A stretch of 64,000 nt of DNA from Amycolatopsis azurea DSM 43854 (GCF_001995215.1 NZ_MUXN01000015.1:62001-126000); one strand, 5' to 3'. Shown: positions 17,254 through 27,712, counted from the first letter of the stretch. Made by a program: numbers and translations. Notes: generated by a model from the sequence alone, not told the origin.

Positions 17254-17940
17254 ATGGGGCGACACAGCGTGGCCGAGGAGCCGGTGCCGCATCCCCTCGA
17301 CCCGCCGAAGCGGCCTCAGGGTCGTGGTGAGGCGACCGGCTCGCACCGGATCGTCGGGAAGAAGGCACCACGGCGCAAGGTCGCCATGTGGCCCATCGCC
17401 GCTGTGGTCCTGGTGGCGCTGATCGCGATCGGCGTGTTCGGCTGGAACTGGGCGGACGGGGAGCTGAGCACCCGCGCCGAGGCCCAGGCCAAAGCCTGTG
17501 TCGCAGGTGACACCCCGATGCGGGTGGTCGTCACCCCCAGCATCGAGAAGCCGGTCCGGGCGGCGGCCGAGCGGTGGAACAACGCCGCGACCGTGGTCCG
17601 CGATCACTGCGTGGTCATCCAGGTCGACGCCCTGTCCTCCGCGGCGGTGCTCGACGGTCTCGTCGGCCGGACGAACCTCGACTCCATCGGCGGCCTCCCC
17701 GCCGCCTGGATCCCCGAGTCGTCGTACTGGGTGACCGAGCTGAACACCGCGAAGCCCGAACTGGTCGGTTCGCCCGCCCAGTCGGTCGCGACGGCGCGTT
17801 CGGCGGACTACCCGCTCGTCGGGCTCGCCGGCAAGTCCATCGACGAGGTCCAGATGCGCGCCTCGCAGACGTTCCGCCAGTTTTTGCAGCAGCCGGCCCA
17901 GCAGGCGGACTTCGCCGCCGCGGGCATCAAGGCCACCTGA
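17254..17940 (+). CDS. Membrane-anchored substrate-binding-like protein, shortened
   Basis: The 228-residue protein begins MGRHSVAEEP, has a charged cytoplasmic stretch (1-45), one membrane helix (about 46-66, MWPIAAVVLVALIAIGVFGW) and an extracytoplasmic part. This part resembles the periplasmic-binding half of actinobacterial VWA proteins: a cysteine pair (KACVAG, DHCVVI), RVVVTPSIEKPV, then GLPAAWIPESSYWV. It then jumps to an end with QTFRQFLQQPAQQADFAAAGI, the usual end of the binding domain. The full-length relatives are more than twice as long and carry a C-terminal VWA domain, absent here. The ATG at 17254 follows AAAGGA; ligand unknown. Confidence 0.6.
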   Translation: MGRHSVAEEPVPHPLDPPKRPQGRGEATGSHRIVGKKAPRRKVAMWPIAAVVLVALIAIGVFGWNWADGELSTRAEAQAKACVAGDTPMRVVVTPSIEKPVRAAAERWNNAATVVRDHCVVIQVDALSSAAVLDGLVGRTNLDSIGGLPAAWIPESSYWVTELNTAKPELVGSPAQSVATARSADYPLVGLAGKSIDEVQMRASQTFRQFLQQPAQQADFAAAGIKAT

Positions 17941-17950
17941 GGTCCCTGGA

Positions 17951-18007
17951 AGTACATGAAGGCCCCCTTCCTCGCGCCTGGCGCGAGGAAGGGGGCCTTC
18001 ATGTACT
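17951..18007. repeat. Perfect 57-bp palindrome, family C (AGTACATGAAGGCCCCCTTC)
   Basis: Two 27-base arms around CTG. The outer TACATGAAGGCCCC and the inner end GCGC-CTG-GCGC recur at 36356. It fills the space between two convergent genes and its last base is part of the stop codon of the aldo/keto reductase, so it may terminate transcription from both sides. Confidence 0.9.
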
Positions 18008-18834
18008 CAGACCAGGTCGAAGGTGTCCGGGTCAGGGCCGGTGCGCGTGCCATCGTCGAAGTCGGCGAGGGCCGCGAGATCGTCGTCGGCCAGTTCGAAG
18101 TCGAGGACGTCGAGGTTCTCGCGGATCCGGGACGGTGTCACGGACTTCGGGATGGCCACCGTGCCGAGCTGCAGATGCCAGCGCAGCACCAGCTGCGCCG
18201 GGCTCTTGCCGTACTTGGCCGCCAGCGCGGTCAGCGTCGCGTCCGAGAGCAGTGACCCCTGTGCCAGCGGGCTCCATGCCTCGGTGACGATGCCGTGCTC
18301 GGCGTGGAACTCCCGTAGTGCTTTCTGCTGAAGCCGGGGATGCAGCTCGACCTGGTTGACCGCGGGCACGATCCCGGTTTCCTCGAACAGCCGCCGCAGA
18401 TGCGGGACGTGGAAGTTCGAGACCCCGATGGCTCGCACGCGGCCGTCGGCGTAGAGCTTTTCCAGCGCCCGCCAGGTTTCGACGTACTTCCCGCGGGTCG
18501 GCATCGGCCAGTGGATCAGGTACAGGTCGACCCGGTCGAGGCCGAGCTGCGCGAGGCTCGCGTCGAACGCCCGGAGCGCCTCGTCGTAGCCGTGGGCCGG
18601 GTTCGGCAGTTTCGTGGTGATGAACAGTTCGTCGCGGGGCACACCCGCCGAGCGGATCGCCTCACCGACACCGGCTTCGTTCCGGTACGACGCGGCGGTG
18701 TCGATGCTGCGGTACCCGGCCTCGACGGCGGTCCGGACGACCTTGGCCGTGTCGCCCGCGGGCACCTGCCAGACACCGAAACCGAGTTGGGGGATGGCTA
18801 CCTCGTTGTTCAGGACGACGGAAGGCACGGCCAT
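18007..18834 (-). CDS. Aldo/keto reductase
   Basis: The 275-residue protein is a complete (alpha/beta)8 NADPH-dependent aldo/keto reductase of the AKR5 type, similar to 2,5-diketo-gluconate reductases. The catalytic tetrad can be read: Asp and Tyr in SIDTAASYRNE (about 44-54), Lys in FITTKLPNP and His in LIHWPMP. The cofactor signature IPKSVTPSRIREN (IPKS motif) is near residue 230. Start at 18834 gives MAVPSVVLNNEVAIPQLGFGVWQ, a typical beginning. Substrate unknown; the family reduces various carbonyls. Its stop shares a base with a family C palindrome, and an XRE regulator lies 48 bases upstream on the same strand. Confidence 0.92.
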   Translation of the reverse strand: MAVPSVVLNNEVAIPQLGFGVWQVPAGDTAKVVRTAVEAGYRSIDTAASYRNEAGVGEAIRSAGVPRDELFITTKLPNPAHGYDEALRAFDASLAQLGLDRVDLYLIHWPMPTRGKYVETWRALEKLYADGRVRAIGVSNFHVPHLRRLFEETGIVPAVNQVELHPRLQQKALREFHAEHGIVTEAWSPLAQGSLLSDATLTALAAKYGKSPAQLVLRWHLQLGTVAIPKSVTPSRIRENLDVLDFELADDDLAALADFDDGTRTGPDPDTFDLV

Positions 18835-18882
18835 GGATGAAGAATCCTCACTGGGCTCTGCGGCAGGGCTTCTTGCCCAGCA

Positions 18883-19710
18883 TCATTCCACCCCGCGCGC
18901 CGCGTACGCGCGCAAGTACTCGGCCGTGGCCGTGTCGGCCGGGAAGAACGACTCGATCACCAGCTCTGAGACCGTGATGTCCAACGGGGTCCCGAAAGTG
19001 GAGACAGTGCTGAAGAACGTGAGATCGACATCCTTGTGGCGCAACCGCAACGGAACGAAGATGTCGCCCGGTCCGGGGACCTCCACCTCGGGGACGGGAT
19101 CCGAGCACGGATAGGTGAGCAGCTCCTCCAGCAGCCCGGTCAGCACCGGATCGGCGGTCTGGGCCACCTGCCGCCGCAGCCTGCCGAGCAGATGGGCGCG
19201 CCACTCCCCCAGGTTGAGCACATGCGGCGCCATCCCCTCGGGATGCAGCGTCAGCTTCAGGACGTTGACCGGCGCGGCCATGAGGGCGGGCGAGACCAGG
19301 TCGGTCATGATCAAGACGCTCTCGTTGGCGTCGACCAGGTTCCACCAGCGGTCGACGACCGCGGCCGGGTACGGCTCATGGCTGGTCAGCAGCTGACGGA
19401 CGGCCTTGCGGACAGCCTCCATCTCAGGGGCACCGAGGCCGCTTTCGGCGTACGCGGGCGCGTAGCCCGCCGCCAGGAGCAGCTGATTGCGTTCCCGCAA
19501 AGGAACCTCCAGGTGTTCACCGAGCCGCAGCACCATGTCGCGGCTCGGCTTGGACCGCCCGGTTTCCACGAAGCTCAGATGCCGGGTGGAGATCTCCGCC
19601 GAGATCGCGAGGTCGAGCTGGCTGATCCGGCGGCGATCGCGCCATTCCCGCAGGAGTTCACCGACGGGTCGGCTCGCGCGGCTCGCGGTCACTGTGGTCG
19701 TCACGATCAC
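18883..19710 (-). CDS. XRE family regulator with MmyB-like ligand-binding domain
   Basis: The 275-residue product has an N-terminal helix-turn-helix (about 15-70, RRISQLDLAISAEISTRHLS and FVETGRSKPSRDM) and a C-terminal MmyB-like domain (about 100-265, with PYPAAVVDRWWNLVDANESV), the PAS-like domain of many Streptomyces-type regulators that can bind fatty-acid-like ligands. The start is GTG at 19710; in-frame GTG codons a few residues later are possible alternatives. It is divergent from a SnoaL-like gene (19822), a very frequent pair in actinobacteria in which the XRE gene controls the neighbouring small enzyme. Confidence 0.87.
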   Translation of the reverse strand: MIVTTTVTASRASRPVGELLREWRDRRRISQLDLAISAEISTRHLSFVETGRSKPSRDMVLRLGEHLEVPLRERNQLLLAAGYAPAYAESGLGAPEMEAVRKAVRQLLTSHEPYPAAVVDRWWNLVDANESVLIMTDLVSPALMAAPVNVLKLTLHPEGMAPHVLNLGEWRAHLLGRLRRQVAQTADPVLTGLLEELLTYPCSDPVPEVEVPGPGDIFVPLRLRHKDVDLTFFSTVSTFGTPLDITVSELVIESFFPADTATAEYLRAYAARGVE

Positions 19711-19739
19711 GAACCTACGGCCACGGCAGCCGGTCCGCC

Positions 19740-19756
19740 ATTACCTCCCGCGTAAT
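19740..19756. promoter_or_regulatory. Candidate operator ATTAC-N7-GTAAT between XRE and SnoaL-like genes
   Basis: ATTAC and GTAAT form a small dyad in the 111-base divergent promoter region, AT-rich against its surroundings. Binding by the XRE product is an inference. Confidence 0.35.
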
Positions 19757-19821
19757 CGACGAGACCCACCCTCGGCCGACAGAGTTGCCTCATCGGTTAC
19801 CCACCAACGAAAGAGGACGCC

Positions 19822-20184
19822 ATGTCGGACATCCAGCGCATCGCCGAGCAGTACATCGCCGTATGGAACGAGATCGACGCCGACAAGCGCCGCGCTCTCA
19901 TCGCCGAAGTGTTCACCGAGGACGCCGTCTACACCGACCCGCTCAACGCCATCACCGGCCACGACGGTGTCGACGGCATGGTCGCCGGTGCGCAGGCCCA
20001 GTTCGGGGGACTGAAGTTCAGCCTCCCCGCGGCCCCCGACGCGCACCACGACATCGCGCGTTTCCAGTGGTATCTCAGCCCGGCGGGCGCGGACGAGCCG
20101 CTGGCGATCGGCTTCGACGTCATCACCGTCGAGGACGGGCGGATCAAGCAGGTGCTGGGCTTTCTCGACAAGATGCCCGGCTGA
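19822..20184 (+). CDS. SnoaL-like / NTF2-fold protein
   Basis: The 120-residue product has the cone-shaped NTF2 fold of SnoaL-like polyketide cyclases and steroid isomerases: helical start IQRIAEQYIAVWNE, then FTEDAVYTDPLNAITGHDGVDG (in parts) and the closing strand IKQVLGFLDKMPG. The GH-x-G-x-x-G motif of the pocket is visible as TGHDGVDG. A GAAAGAGGA site lies ahead of the ATG. Catalytic role is not clear; the family includes many enzymes acting on small hydrophobic ligands. It ends four bases from the convergent gcvP stop. Confidence 0.8.
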   Translation: MSDIQRIAEQYIAVWNEIDADKRRALIAEVFTEDAVYTDPLNAITGHDGVDGMVAGAQAQFGGLKFSLPAAPDAHHDIARFQWYLSPAGADEPLAIGFDVITVEDGRIKQVLGFLDKMPG

Positions 20185-20187
20185 CCA

Positions 20188-23067
<2,880 letters not shown>

Positions 23068-23133
23068 CGGGGACCTCCCAAGACGCGGGGGTGGGGCCGG
23101 GACGATTGTCCTGGCCCTCCCCACTCTGTCCGT

Positions 23134-23330
23134 ACCCCCGCAGGGGCGCCTGAGAGTTTCGCCCGTGGGTTGAGTCGGGCTTGCACCGTCGGCGGGGCCG
23201 CCAGGTGGTGACCTGGCGACTCACTTTCCAGAGGCGTCTAGTCCGCGCGGTCCAGGGTGCCTGAGAGGTTCCGGGGAGGACTTGCTCCTTCGGCGCCGAG
23301 CCGTTATCGGCCCGGTCTCTCCCGCGCGGA
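23134..23330 (-). promoter_or_regulatory. Tandem glycine riboswitch in the gcvP leader
   Basis: Read on the minus strand, both glycine aptamers are present. The first (about 23327-23251) has GCGGGAGAGACC, GCCGAAGGAGCAA and CCTCTCAGGCACC; the second (about 23245-23135) has CTCTGGAAAG, CCGACGGTGCAAGCC and AAACTCTCAGGCGCCC. These are the conserved J and P elements of the class. A likely -10 box TAGGCT lies just upstream at 23355-23350. In known cases glycine binding turns on the cleavage genes. The start codon of gcvP follows about 67 bases later. Confidence 0.95.
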
Positions 23331-23380
23331 TTCGTCGACCGCGGAAGTGAGCCTACCCTGCCGCTCGCGCGGCATCATGA

Positions 23381-24094
23381 TCAGCCGGTGCGACGTGCGT
23401 TACGGCGCTGCGTGAGCTCGTCCGGCGTGACGGTTTCGATCACGCCGCCGTCGGCCCGCTCGGCGGGGAACTCGTGGATGGTGCCGCTGATCTCCTGCAT
23501 CGCGCCGCTGACCGCGATCCCGAAAACGCCCTGGCCGCCCTGGAGTAAATCGACGATCTCTTCGGGCGAGGTGCACTCGTAGACGGTGGTGCCGTCGGAG
23601 AACAGGGTGACCTTGGCGAGGTCGCGGACGCCGCGCAGGCGCAGGTGGTCCACGGCGACGCGGATGTTCTGGAGGGAGACGCCGGTGTCCAGCAGCCGCT
23701 TGACGACCTTCAGGACCAGGATGTCCTTGAACGAGTAGAGCCGCTGCGAACCGGAACCGTGCGCCGTCCGGATGCTCGGCGCGACCAGCTTCGTGCGGGC
23801 CCAGTAGTCGAGCTGCCGGTAGGTGATCCCGGCGATCTGACAGGCGGCGGGACCACGGTAACCGACGAGTTCGTCCGGGAGGGAAGAGTCGGGGAACAGC
23901 TCGCCCTGCTCGCCGTCAGCGACCGGAACGAGCGGCTCTTGAGGGCTACCAGCCTCGACCACGCCATGCCTCCCCTCGCCCGACCTGGCGGCCGGCGAAC
24001 AAAGCCGCGCGGACCCACGTGAGCCCGCACCGGAGTGAACCGTCAAGACGAATGCCCCAGACATCCGAATCACACCTTGGCGATTCACCTTCAT
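23381..24094 (-). CDS. resR: MerR family regulator, ResR (Rv1830)-like
   Basis: The protein is an atypical MerR-family regulator closely like M. tuberculosis Rv1830 (ResR), tied to growth and drug-exposure recovery. The conserved core begins at GELFPDSSLPDELVGYRGPA, here quoted in part, and continues through ACQIAGITYRQLDYWART (wHTH, about 84-101), SQRLYSFKDILVLKVVKRLL and FSDGTTVYECTSPEEIVDLL. The start is uncertain: the 237-residue version from 24094 has about 60 poorly conserved residues before the core, longer than the mycobacterial protein, so a later start is possible. It lies between the bifunctional nuclease and gcvP genes as in mycobacteria, but a TetR gene has been inserted upstream. 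Confidence 0.85.
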   Translation of the reverse strand: MKVNRQGVIRMSGAFVLTVHSGAGSRGSARLCSPAARSGEGRHGVVEAGSPQEPLVPVADGEQGELFPDSSLPDELVGYRGPAACQIAGITYRQLDYWARTKLVAPSIRTAHGSGSQRLYSFKDILVLKVVKRLLDTGVSLQNIRVAVDHLRLRGVRDLAKVTLFSDGTTVYECTSPEEIVDLLQGGQGVFGIAVSGAMQEISGTIHEFPAERADGGVIETVTPDELTQRRNARRTG

Positions 24095-24199
24095 TGACGG
24101 TAAGCGCGTCCGGCAAAGCGGTCAACGCGACGCGCGGTCGGCCTCAAGCTCTTCTTGAGGCTTGCCGGGGAACGGTCCCCCGTTCGGCCGCACGTTTGC

Positions 24200-24243
24200 C
24201 AGTTTTACTCAACCGTGTTACTTTTTACTCATGCAAGTAAATC
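24200..24243 (+). promoter_or_regulatory. AT-rich promoter/operator overlapping the TetR start
   Basis: TTTTACTCA occurs twice 21 bases apart (from 24203 and from 24224), and TTACTT at 24218 with AAGTAA at 24235 forms a dyad that spans the ATG at 24231. No Shine-Dalgarno sequence is seen, so the mRNA may be leaderless and the TetR protein may bind its own start. Low GC in a very GC-rich setting makes the block stand out. Confidence 0.5.
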
Positions 24244-24875
24244 CCTCCACCCAAAGCGCCATGCAAGAGGTCCAGGCGGAGCTGGGGCTGTCGGTCACCG
24301 AAGCCGCGAGGCGGGCCCAGATCATCGGCGCCACGATCGCGACGATCTCCGACCTCGGCTACCACAAGACGTCGTTCGCGAAGATCAAGGAGCGGGCCGG
24401 GCTGTCCAGCACCCGGATCATCTCCTACCACTTCACCAACAAGGCCGGCCTGATGCAGGCCGTGGTCACCACCGCGACCGGCATGAAGGACAAGTTCCTG
24501 GAGGACCGCGTCCAGGGCACGACCGATCGGGCCGGGCTCCTGTGCGGCTACATCGAGTCGGAGATCGCGTTCCTCGGTTCGTACCCGGAGCTGGTGCGCG
24601 TCATGGTGGAGATGGCGTCGAGCGGTTCGGACGCCGAAGGCTGGTTCATGTCGGCGCCGATCGTCGAGGAGTTCCGGACCGGACGGCTCGAACGCCAGCT
24701 GAAGCAGGGCCAGGCAGAAGGCGCTTTCGGCGACTTCGCGGCGGACGTGATGGCGCTGTCGATCGCACAGGCCGTCGATGGTGTGGCCGCGAAGTTCTCT
24801 GCGGACCCGAAGCTGGACCTGGAGCGCTACGGACGGGAACTCGCGGACCTGTTCGTCAAGGCGACCGCGGCCTGA
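24231..24875 (+). CDS. TetR family transcriptional regulator
   Basis: A 214-residue TetR regulator: N-terminal HTH with IIGATIATISDLGYHKTSFAKI and the recognition part STRIISYHFTNKAGLMQAVV (about 65-85), then a helical ligand domain. The ATG at 24231 is preferred because the upstream frame contains AT-rich promoter-like DNA; no ribosome site precedes it. It is the only plus-strand gene in the resR-to-pgsA block and separates resR from the bifunctional nuclease gene, so it looks inserted into an otherwise conserved gene order. Its target is unknown; self-regulation through the AT-rich dyad is likely. Confidence 0.85.
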   Translation: MQVNPSTQSAMQEVQAELGLSVTEAARRAQIIGATIATISDLGYHKTSFAKIKERAGLSSTRIISYHFTNKAGLMQAVVTTATGMKDKFLEDRVQGTTDRAGLLCGYIESEIAFLGSYPELVRVMVEMASSGSDAEGWFMSAPIVEEFRTGRLERQLKQGQAEGAFGDFAADVMALSIAQAVDGVAAKFSADPKLDLERYGRELADLFVKATAA

Positions 24876-24903
24876 GCGCGCCGACGCCCCATCCGGCCTA
24901 CCG

Positions 24904-24962
24904 AAGTCCGTGAAGGCCTCCTTACCTACCCTGAAGGTAGTGAAGGAGGCCTTCACGGACTT
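24904..24962. repeat. Palindrome, family A (AAGTCCGTGAAGGCCTCCTT)
   Basis: Two perfect 20-base arms (24904-24923, 24943-24962) with a 19-base centre that itself contains CTACC/GGTAG. The arms equal those at 7642 and 36143. Confidence 0.9.
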
Positions 24963-25117
24963 GCATCGAGGAAGGGCGCCGGGATCGAGCGAGTCGGGAT
25001 GGGTCGCGATGCGGATCAGGGCCGGACCGGTATTCGGACACCTGTGCCTGGTCCGCGTGAGGGTGGCGGTTCCGGGGCGGCCGGGCTCGACGGTGGAGTG
25101 GCGGCTTCGGGTGTCGC

Positions 25118-25160
25118 GAAAGCCACGTTCGCAACCTTCAACGTTGCGAACGTGGCTTTC
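25118..25160. repeat. Palindrome, family B (GAAAGCCACGTTCGCAAC)
   Basis: Two 18-base arms around a seven-base loop. Compared with the family B copies at 36244, 63474 and 63642 one arm base is changed (ACGTT for ACTTT) and the opposite arm is changed to match, so pairing is kept. Confidence 0.9.
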
Positions 25161-25232
25161 ACAACGCTCTCCGACGAGACCACGTGCCCGATGAGCACCT
25201 GCGGCCACCCGAACAAGCGTCGCACGCACGAA

Positions 25233-25265
25233 GAAGGGGCGGCGCCGATCCGGCGCCGCCCCTTC
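25233..25265 (-). terminator. Strong GC hairpin, probable terminator of the bifunctional nuclease gene
   Basis: GAAGGGGCGGCGCCG and its exact complement pair around ATC, 21 bases beyond the stop at 25287 in the direction of transcription. The minus strand continues with TTCG rather than a long U-tract. Confidence 0.7.
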
Positions 25266-25286
25266 GTTCAAGTTCCCGGGAAGGAC

Positions 25287-25760
25287 TCAGGTGTCCGCGC
25301 CGCGGAAGTCCTCCGGCGAGACCGAGTCGAGGAACTCGCGGAACTTCTCGACCTCGTCCTCCTGCTCGTCGGGGATGATGAGGCCCGCTTCTTCCAGCAC
25401 CGCGTCGACGGCGTGGATCGGCACCCCCACTCGCAGCGCCAGCGCCACCGAATCGCTCGGCCGCGCCGAAACCCTGATGTCCCCGTCGAAGACCAGTTCC
25501 GCGAAGAACGTGCCTTCCTTCAAGTCGGTGATGACGACCTGTTCCAGCTCGCGGCCCAACGCTCCGATGACCTCTTTGAGCAGGTCATGGGTGAGCGGTC
25601 GGGCCGGGCGGACTCCCTGCTGCTCCAAGGCGATGGCGGTGGCCTCGACCGAGCCGATCCAGATCGGCAGGTAACGCTCGCCTTCGGTTTCCCGTAGCAA
25701 CAAGATCGGCTGATTCGCGGGTAGCTCCACCCGCACGCCGACGACGCGCATCTCGCTCAT
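25287..25760 (-). CDS. Bifunctional nuclease family protein (DUF151)
   Basis: The 157-residue protein matches M. tuberculosis Rv1829 and the DUF151 family, for which combined RNase/DNase activity has been reported for plant relatives. Conserved parts: MRVVGVRVELPANQPILLLRE (in part), LPIWIGSVEATAIALEQQG, RPLTHDLL and SARPSDSVALALRVGVPI. The C-terminal acidic tail (DEQEDEVEKFREFLDSVSPEDF) is common in actinobacterial members. The start MSEMRVVG at 25760 is chosen from similarity; the 217 bases upstream to ftsR show no operator that I recognise. Gene order ftsR-DUF151-resR is the mycobacterial one. Confidence 0.88.
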   Translation of the reverse strand: MSEMRVVGVRVELPANQPILLLRETEGERYLPIWIGSVEATAIALEQQGVRPARPLTHDLLKEVIGALGRELEQVVITDLKEGTFFAELVFDGDIRVSARPSDSVALALRVGVPIHAVDAVLEEAGLIIPDEQEDEVEKFREFLDSVSPEDFRGADT

Positions 25761-25977
25761 CGGGCTTCGCCTCCCTCTCGTGCGCACGGGCTGCAACGCT
25801 TGTCTCGACGACCAAGCGACGGCAGTCCCGACGCTACCCGTCTTCCGCGCGCTGTGCTCGCTGTCCGGACATTCTCGGTTCGCCCGTGGCAAACCCAACT
25901 CCACGGTACGGCATTGCATGCCGAACATTCAGTCATTGACAAGTGGCCTTACAAGGGTTCGCGGCTCCTGGAACCGT

Positions 25978-26739
25978 TCAACCGCCCGTGACAGCCCGTA
26001 TTCCGGCCTTCACCAAGAGCGTATGTAACGCCACGGTCAGTGCCGCGAGCTCTCGGACGACCTCGTCGCCCCTTGCCCGGGCGTCCTCGTCACGATGCCG
26101 ATACACCGGTGTCACGATCTGCTCCACCAGGCCGACCTCGCGGTCGGCGGCGGCCCGGAAGGCACGCAGATGTCTCGGCTCTATACCGAATTCGGTCATC
26201 GCTTTCACGGTCTTCGCCACGAGGACCGCGTCGGGGTCGAAGAACCCCGCCGCTCCCGGCCGCACCAGACCGTATTGCCGCAGCTCAGCCAGGGTGGCGG
26301 CGTCGATGCCCGCCTGGCGGAGCAGATCTTCCTCGGTCAGCCTGATCTCGCGATCGTTCTCGAAGTCCCCGGGGGACGGCAGTCCGCCGTTTTCCCCGGG
26401 GGCGTCGAGTGAAACGAGTTTCCGCGGCGGTTTGGGCAGCGCCACCGAGGGCGCGGCACCCTGATCCGCCGCGTCCAGCTGTTCCTTGATGACCTTCAGC
26501 GGGAGATAGTGATCCCGCTGGGCGGACAGGACGAACCGCAACCGCTCCACGTCCGCCGGAGCGAACTGCCGGTACCCGGACGGGGTCCGGCCCGGCTGGA
26601 CCAGACCCTCCGCCTCGAGGAACCGGATCTTGGAGATGGTGACATCGGGGAACTCACCGCGCAGCTGTGCCAGCACGGCCCCGATGCTCAACCCATCGCG
26701 CTGCGACGCATCCCGATCAGGCCGCCCGGCCGCCGTCAC
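25978..26739 (-). CDS. ftsR: MerR family regulator, FtsR (Rv1828)-like
   Basis: The 253-residue product is the FtsR/Rv1828 regulator, which in corynebacteria activates ftsZ and so controls division. Its winged helix (about 12-85) shows LSIGAVLAQLRGEFPDVTIS, KIRFLEAEGLVQPGRTPSGY and RFVLSAQRDHYLPLKVIKEQL; the C-terminal part has GIEPRHLRAFRAAADREVG and a final helix LTVALHTLLVKAGIRAV, all family traits. GTG start at 26739 overlaps the garA stop (GTGA). Co-transcription with garA is therefore likely, as in mycobacteria. Confidence 0.9.
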   Translation of the reverse strand: MTAAGRPDRDASQRDGLSIGAVLAQLRGEFPDVTISKIRFLEAEGLVQPGRTPSGYRQFAPADVERLRFVLSAQRDHYLPLKVIKEQLDAADQGAAPSVALPKPPRKLVSLDAPGENGGLPSPGDFENDREIRLTEEDLLRQAGIDAATLAELRQYGLVRPGAAGFFDPDAVLVAKTVKAMTEFGIEPRHLRAFRAAADREVGLVEQIVTPVYRHRDEDARARGDEVVRELAALTVALHTLLVKAGIRAVTGG

Positions 26740-27203
26740 CGCGCCCCCTGGCCCCCGTGACCCGGGCCGGTCAGGAAGACCAGGCGGAACTTGCCGATCT
26801 GGACCTCGTCGCCACCGGCGAGGACGGCCTGGTCGACCGGCTCGCGGTTGACGTAGGTGCCGTTGAGGCTGCCGACGTCGATGACGACGAACTCGCCACC
26901 CTCACGGCGGAACTCGGCGTGCCGCCGGGAAACCGTGACGTCGTCGAGGAAGATGTCGCTGTCCGGGTGCCGTCCCGCGCTGGTGGTGTCGCGGTCCAGC
27001 AGGAAGCGCGAACCGGCGTTCGGTCCCCGCTTGACGACCAGCAGCGCGGAACCCGCGGGCAGCGCGTCCACACCCTGGACGGGGGCCTCGGCAGCCGGAG
27101 GAGCCTCAGTGCCTTCGACGTCGGCCAGGAAGTCGGCCCGGAAGACAGAAGTCCGCTCCGGAGACTGCTCCGGGGGAACGCCGGGCCCGTCGTTCGTGCT
27201 CAC
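26736..27203 (-). CDS. garA: FHA-domain metabolic regulator GarA/OdhI
   Basis: GarA binds and inhibits 2-oxoglutarate dehydrogenase and glutamate dehydrogenase until phosphorylated near its N-terminus. The 155-residue protein has a disordered N-terminal tail with the phospho-motif ERTSVFRADF (residues 16-25) and a C-terminal FHA domain (about 60-140) with SAGRHPDSDI, VSRRHAEF and SLNGTYVN. In M. tuberculosis the motif is ETTSVF, whose first Thr is the PknG site and second Thr the PknB site; here the first is Arg17, leaving only Thr18. Order gcvH-garA-ftsR as in mycobacteria. Confidence 0.93.
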   Translation of the reverse strand: MSTNDGPGVPPEQSPERTSVFRADFLADVEGTEAPPAAEAPVQGVDALPAGSALLVVKRGPNAGSRFLLDRDTTSAGRHPDSDIFLDDVTVSRRHAEFRREGGEFVVIDVGSLNGTYVNREPVDQAVLAGGDEVQIGKFRLVFLTGPGHGGQGAR

Positions 27204-27328
27204 CTGAGCTCTCCTAACGCATGTGTGTTGCCACTACTCAAGAACGTGTGGAGGTCAAACGTACCGTGCCTGATCGAAACTCCGGCCCGCGGCTCCCCCT
27301 ACTCTTCCCGGAGGGCCACGGCCTGCGG

Positions 27329-27712
27329 CTATTCCTTGATCAGGGCCTGGTACGCCTCGGCCTCGAGCAGGGATTCGACCGAGCTCGCGTCGTCGAGACG
27401 GAGTTCGATCAGCCAGCCTTCGCCGTAGGGATCGCTGTTGATCAGCTCGGGCGACTCGGTCACCGCGTCGTTGACCGCGACCACCTCGCCGTCGAGCGGG
27501 GCGAACAGTTCCGAAACGCTCTTGGTCGACTCGACCTCGCCGAACGCGTCGCCGGAACCGACCTGCTTGCCGACCTCGGGCAGTTCGACGAACACCACGT
27601 CACCGAGCTGGTCCTGGGCGTACTCCGTGATGCCCACGCGCACGAGTCCTCCGTCGCGCACGGAGACCCACTCGTGTTCTTCGGTGTACCGCAGTTCTTC
27701 TGGAGTGGACAA
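27329..27712 (-). CDS. gcvH: Glycine cleavage system H protein
   Basis: GcvH carries the aminomethyl group from GcvP to GcvT on a lipoyl arm. The 127-residue product is complete; the lipoylated lysine is Lys64 in GEVESTKSVSE, with YTEEHEW near the start and GEGWLIE toward the end. The start is TTG at 27712, preceded by AAAGGGGAG; the frame is open further upstream but without similarity. It is separated from its partner gcvP by five genes, as in mycobacteria, and unlike gcvP no glycine riboswitch precedes it. Confidence 0.95.
   Translation of the reverse strand: MSTPEELRYTEEHEWVSVRDGGLVRVGITEYAQDQLGDVVFVELPEVGKQVGSGDAFGEVESTKSVSELFAPLDGEVVAVNDAVTESPELINSDPYGEGWLIELRLDDASSVESLLEAEAYQALIKE

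Larger units (their letters stand above)
24876..25286. other. Intergenic stretch with two palindromes and a terminator
   Basis: This 411-base gap between convergent genes carries a family A palindrome (24904-24962), a family B palindrome (25118-25160) and a GC-rich hairpin (25233-25265). Between them I see no gene; short open frames are read-through of the palindromes. Confidence 0.8.
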
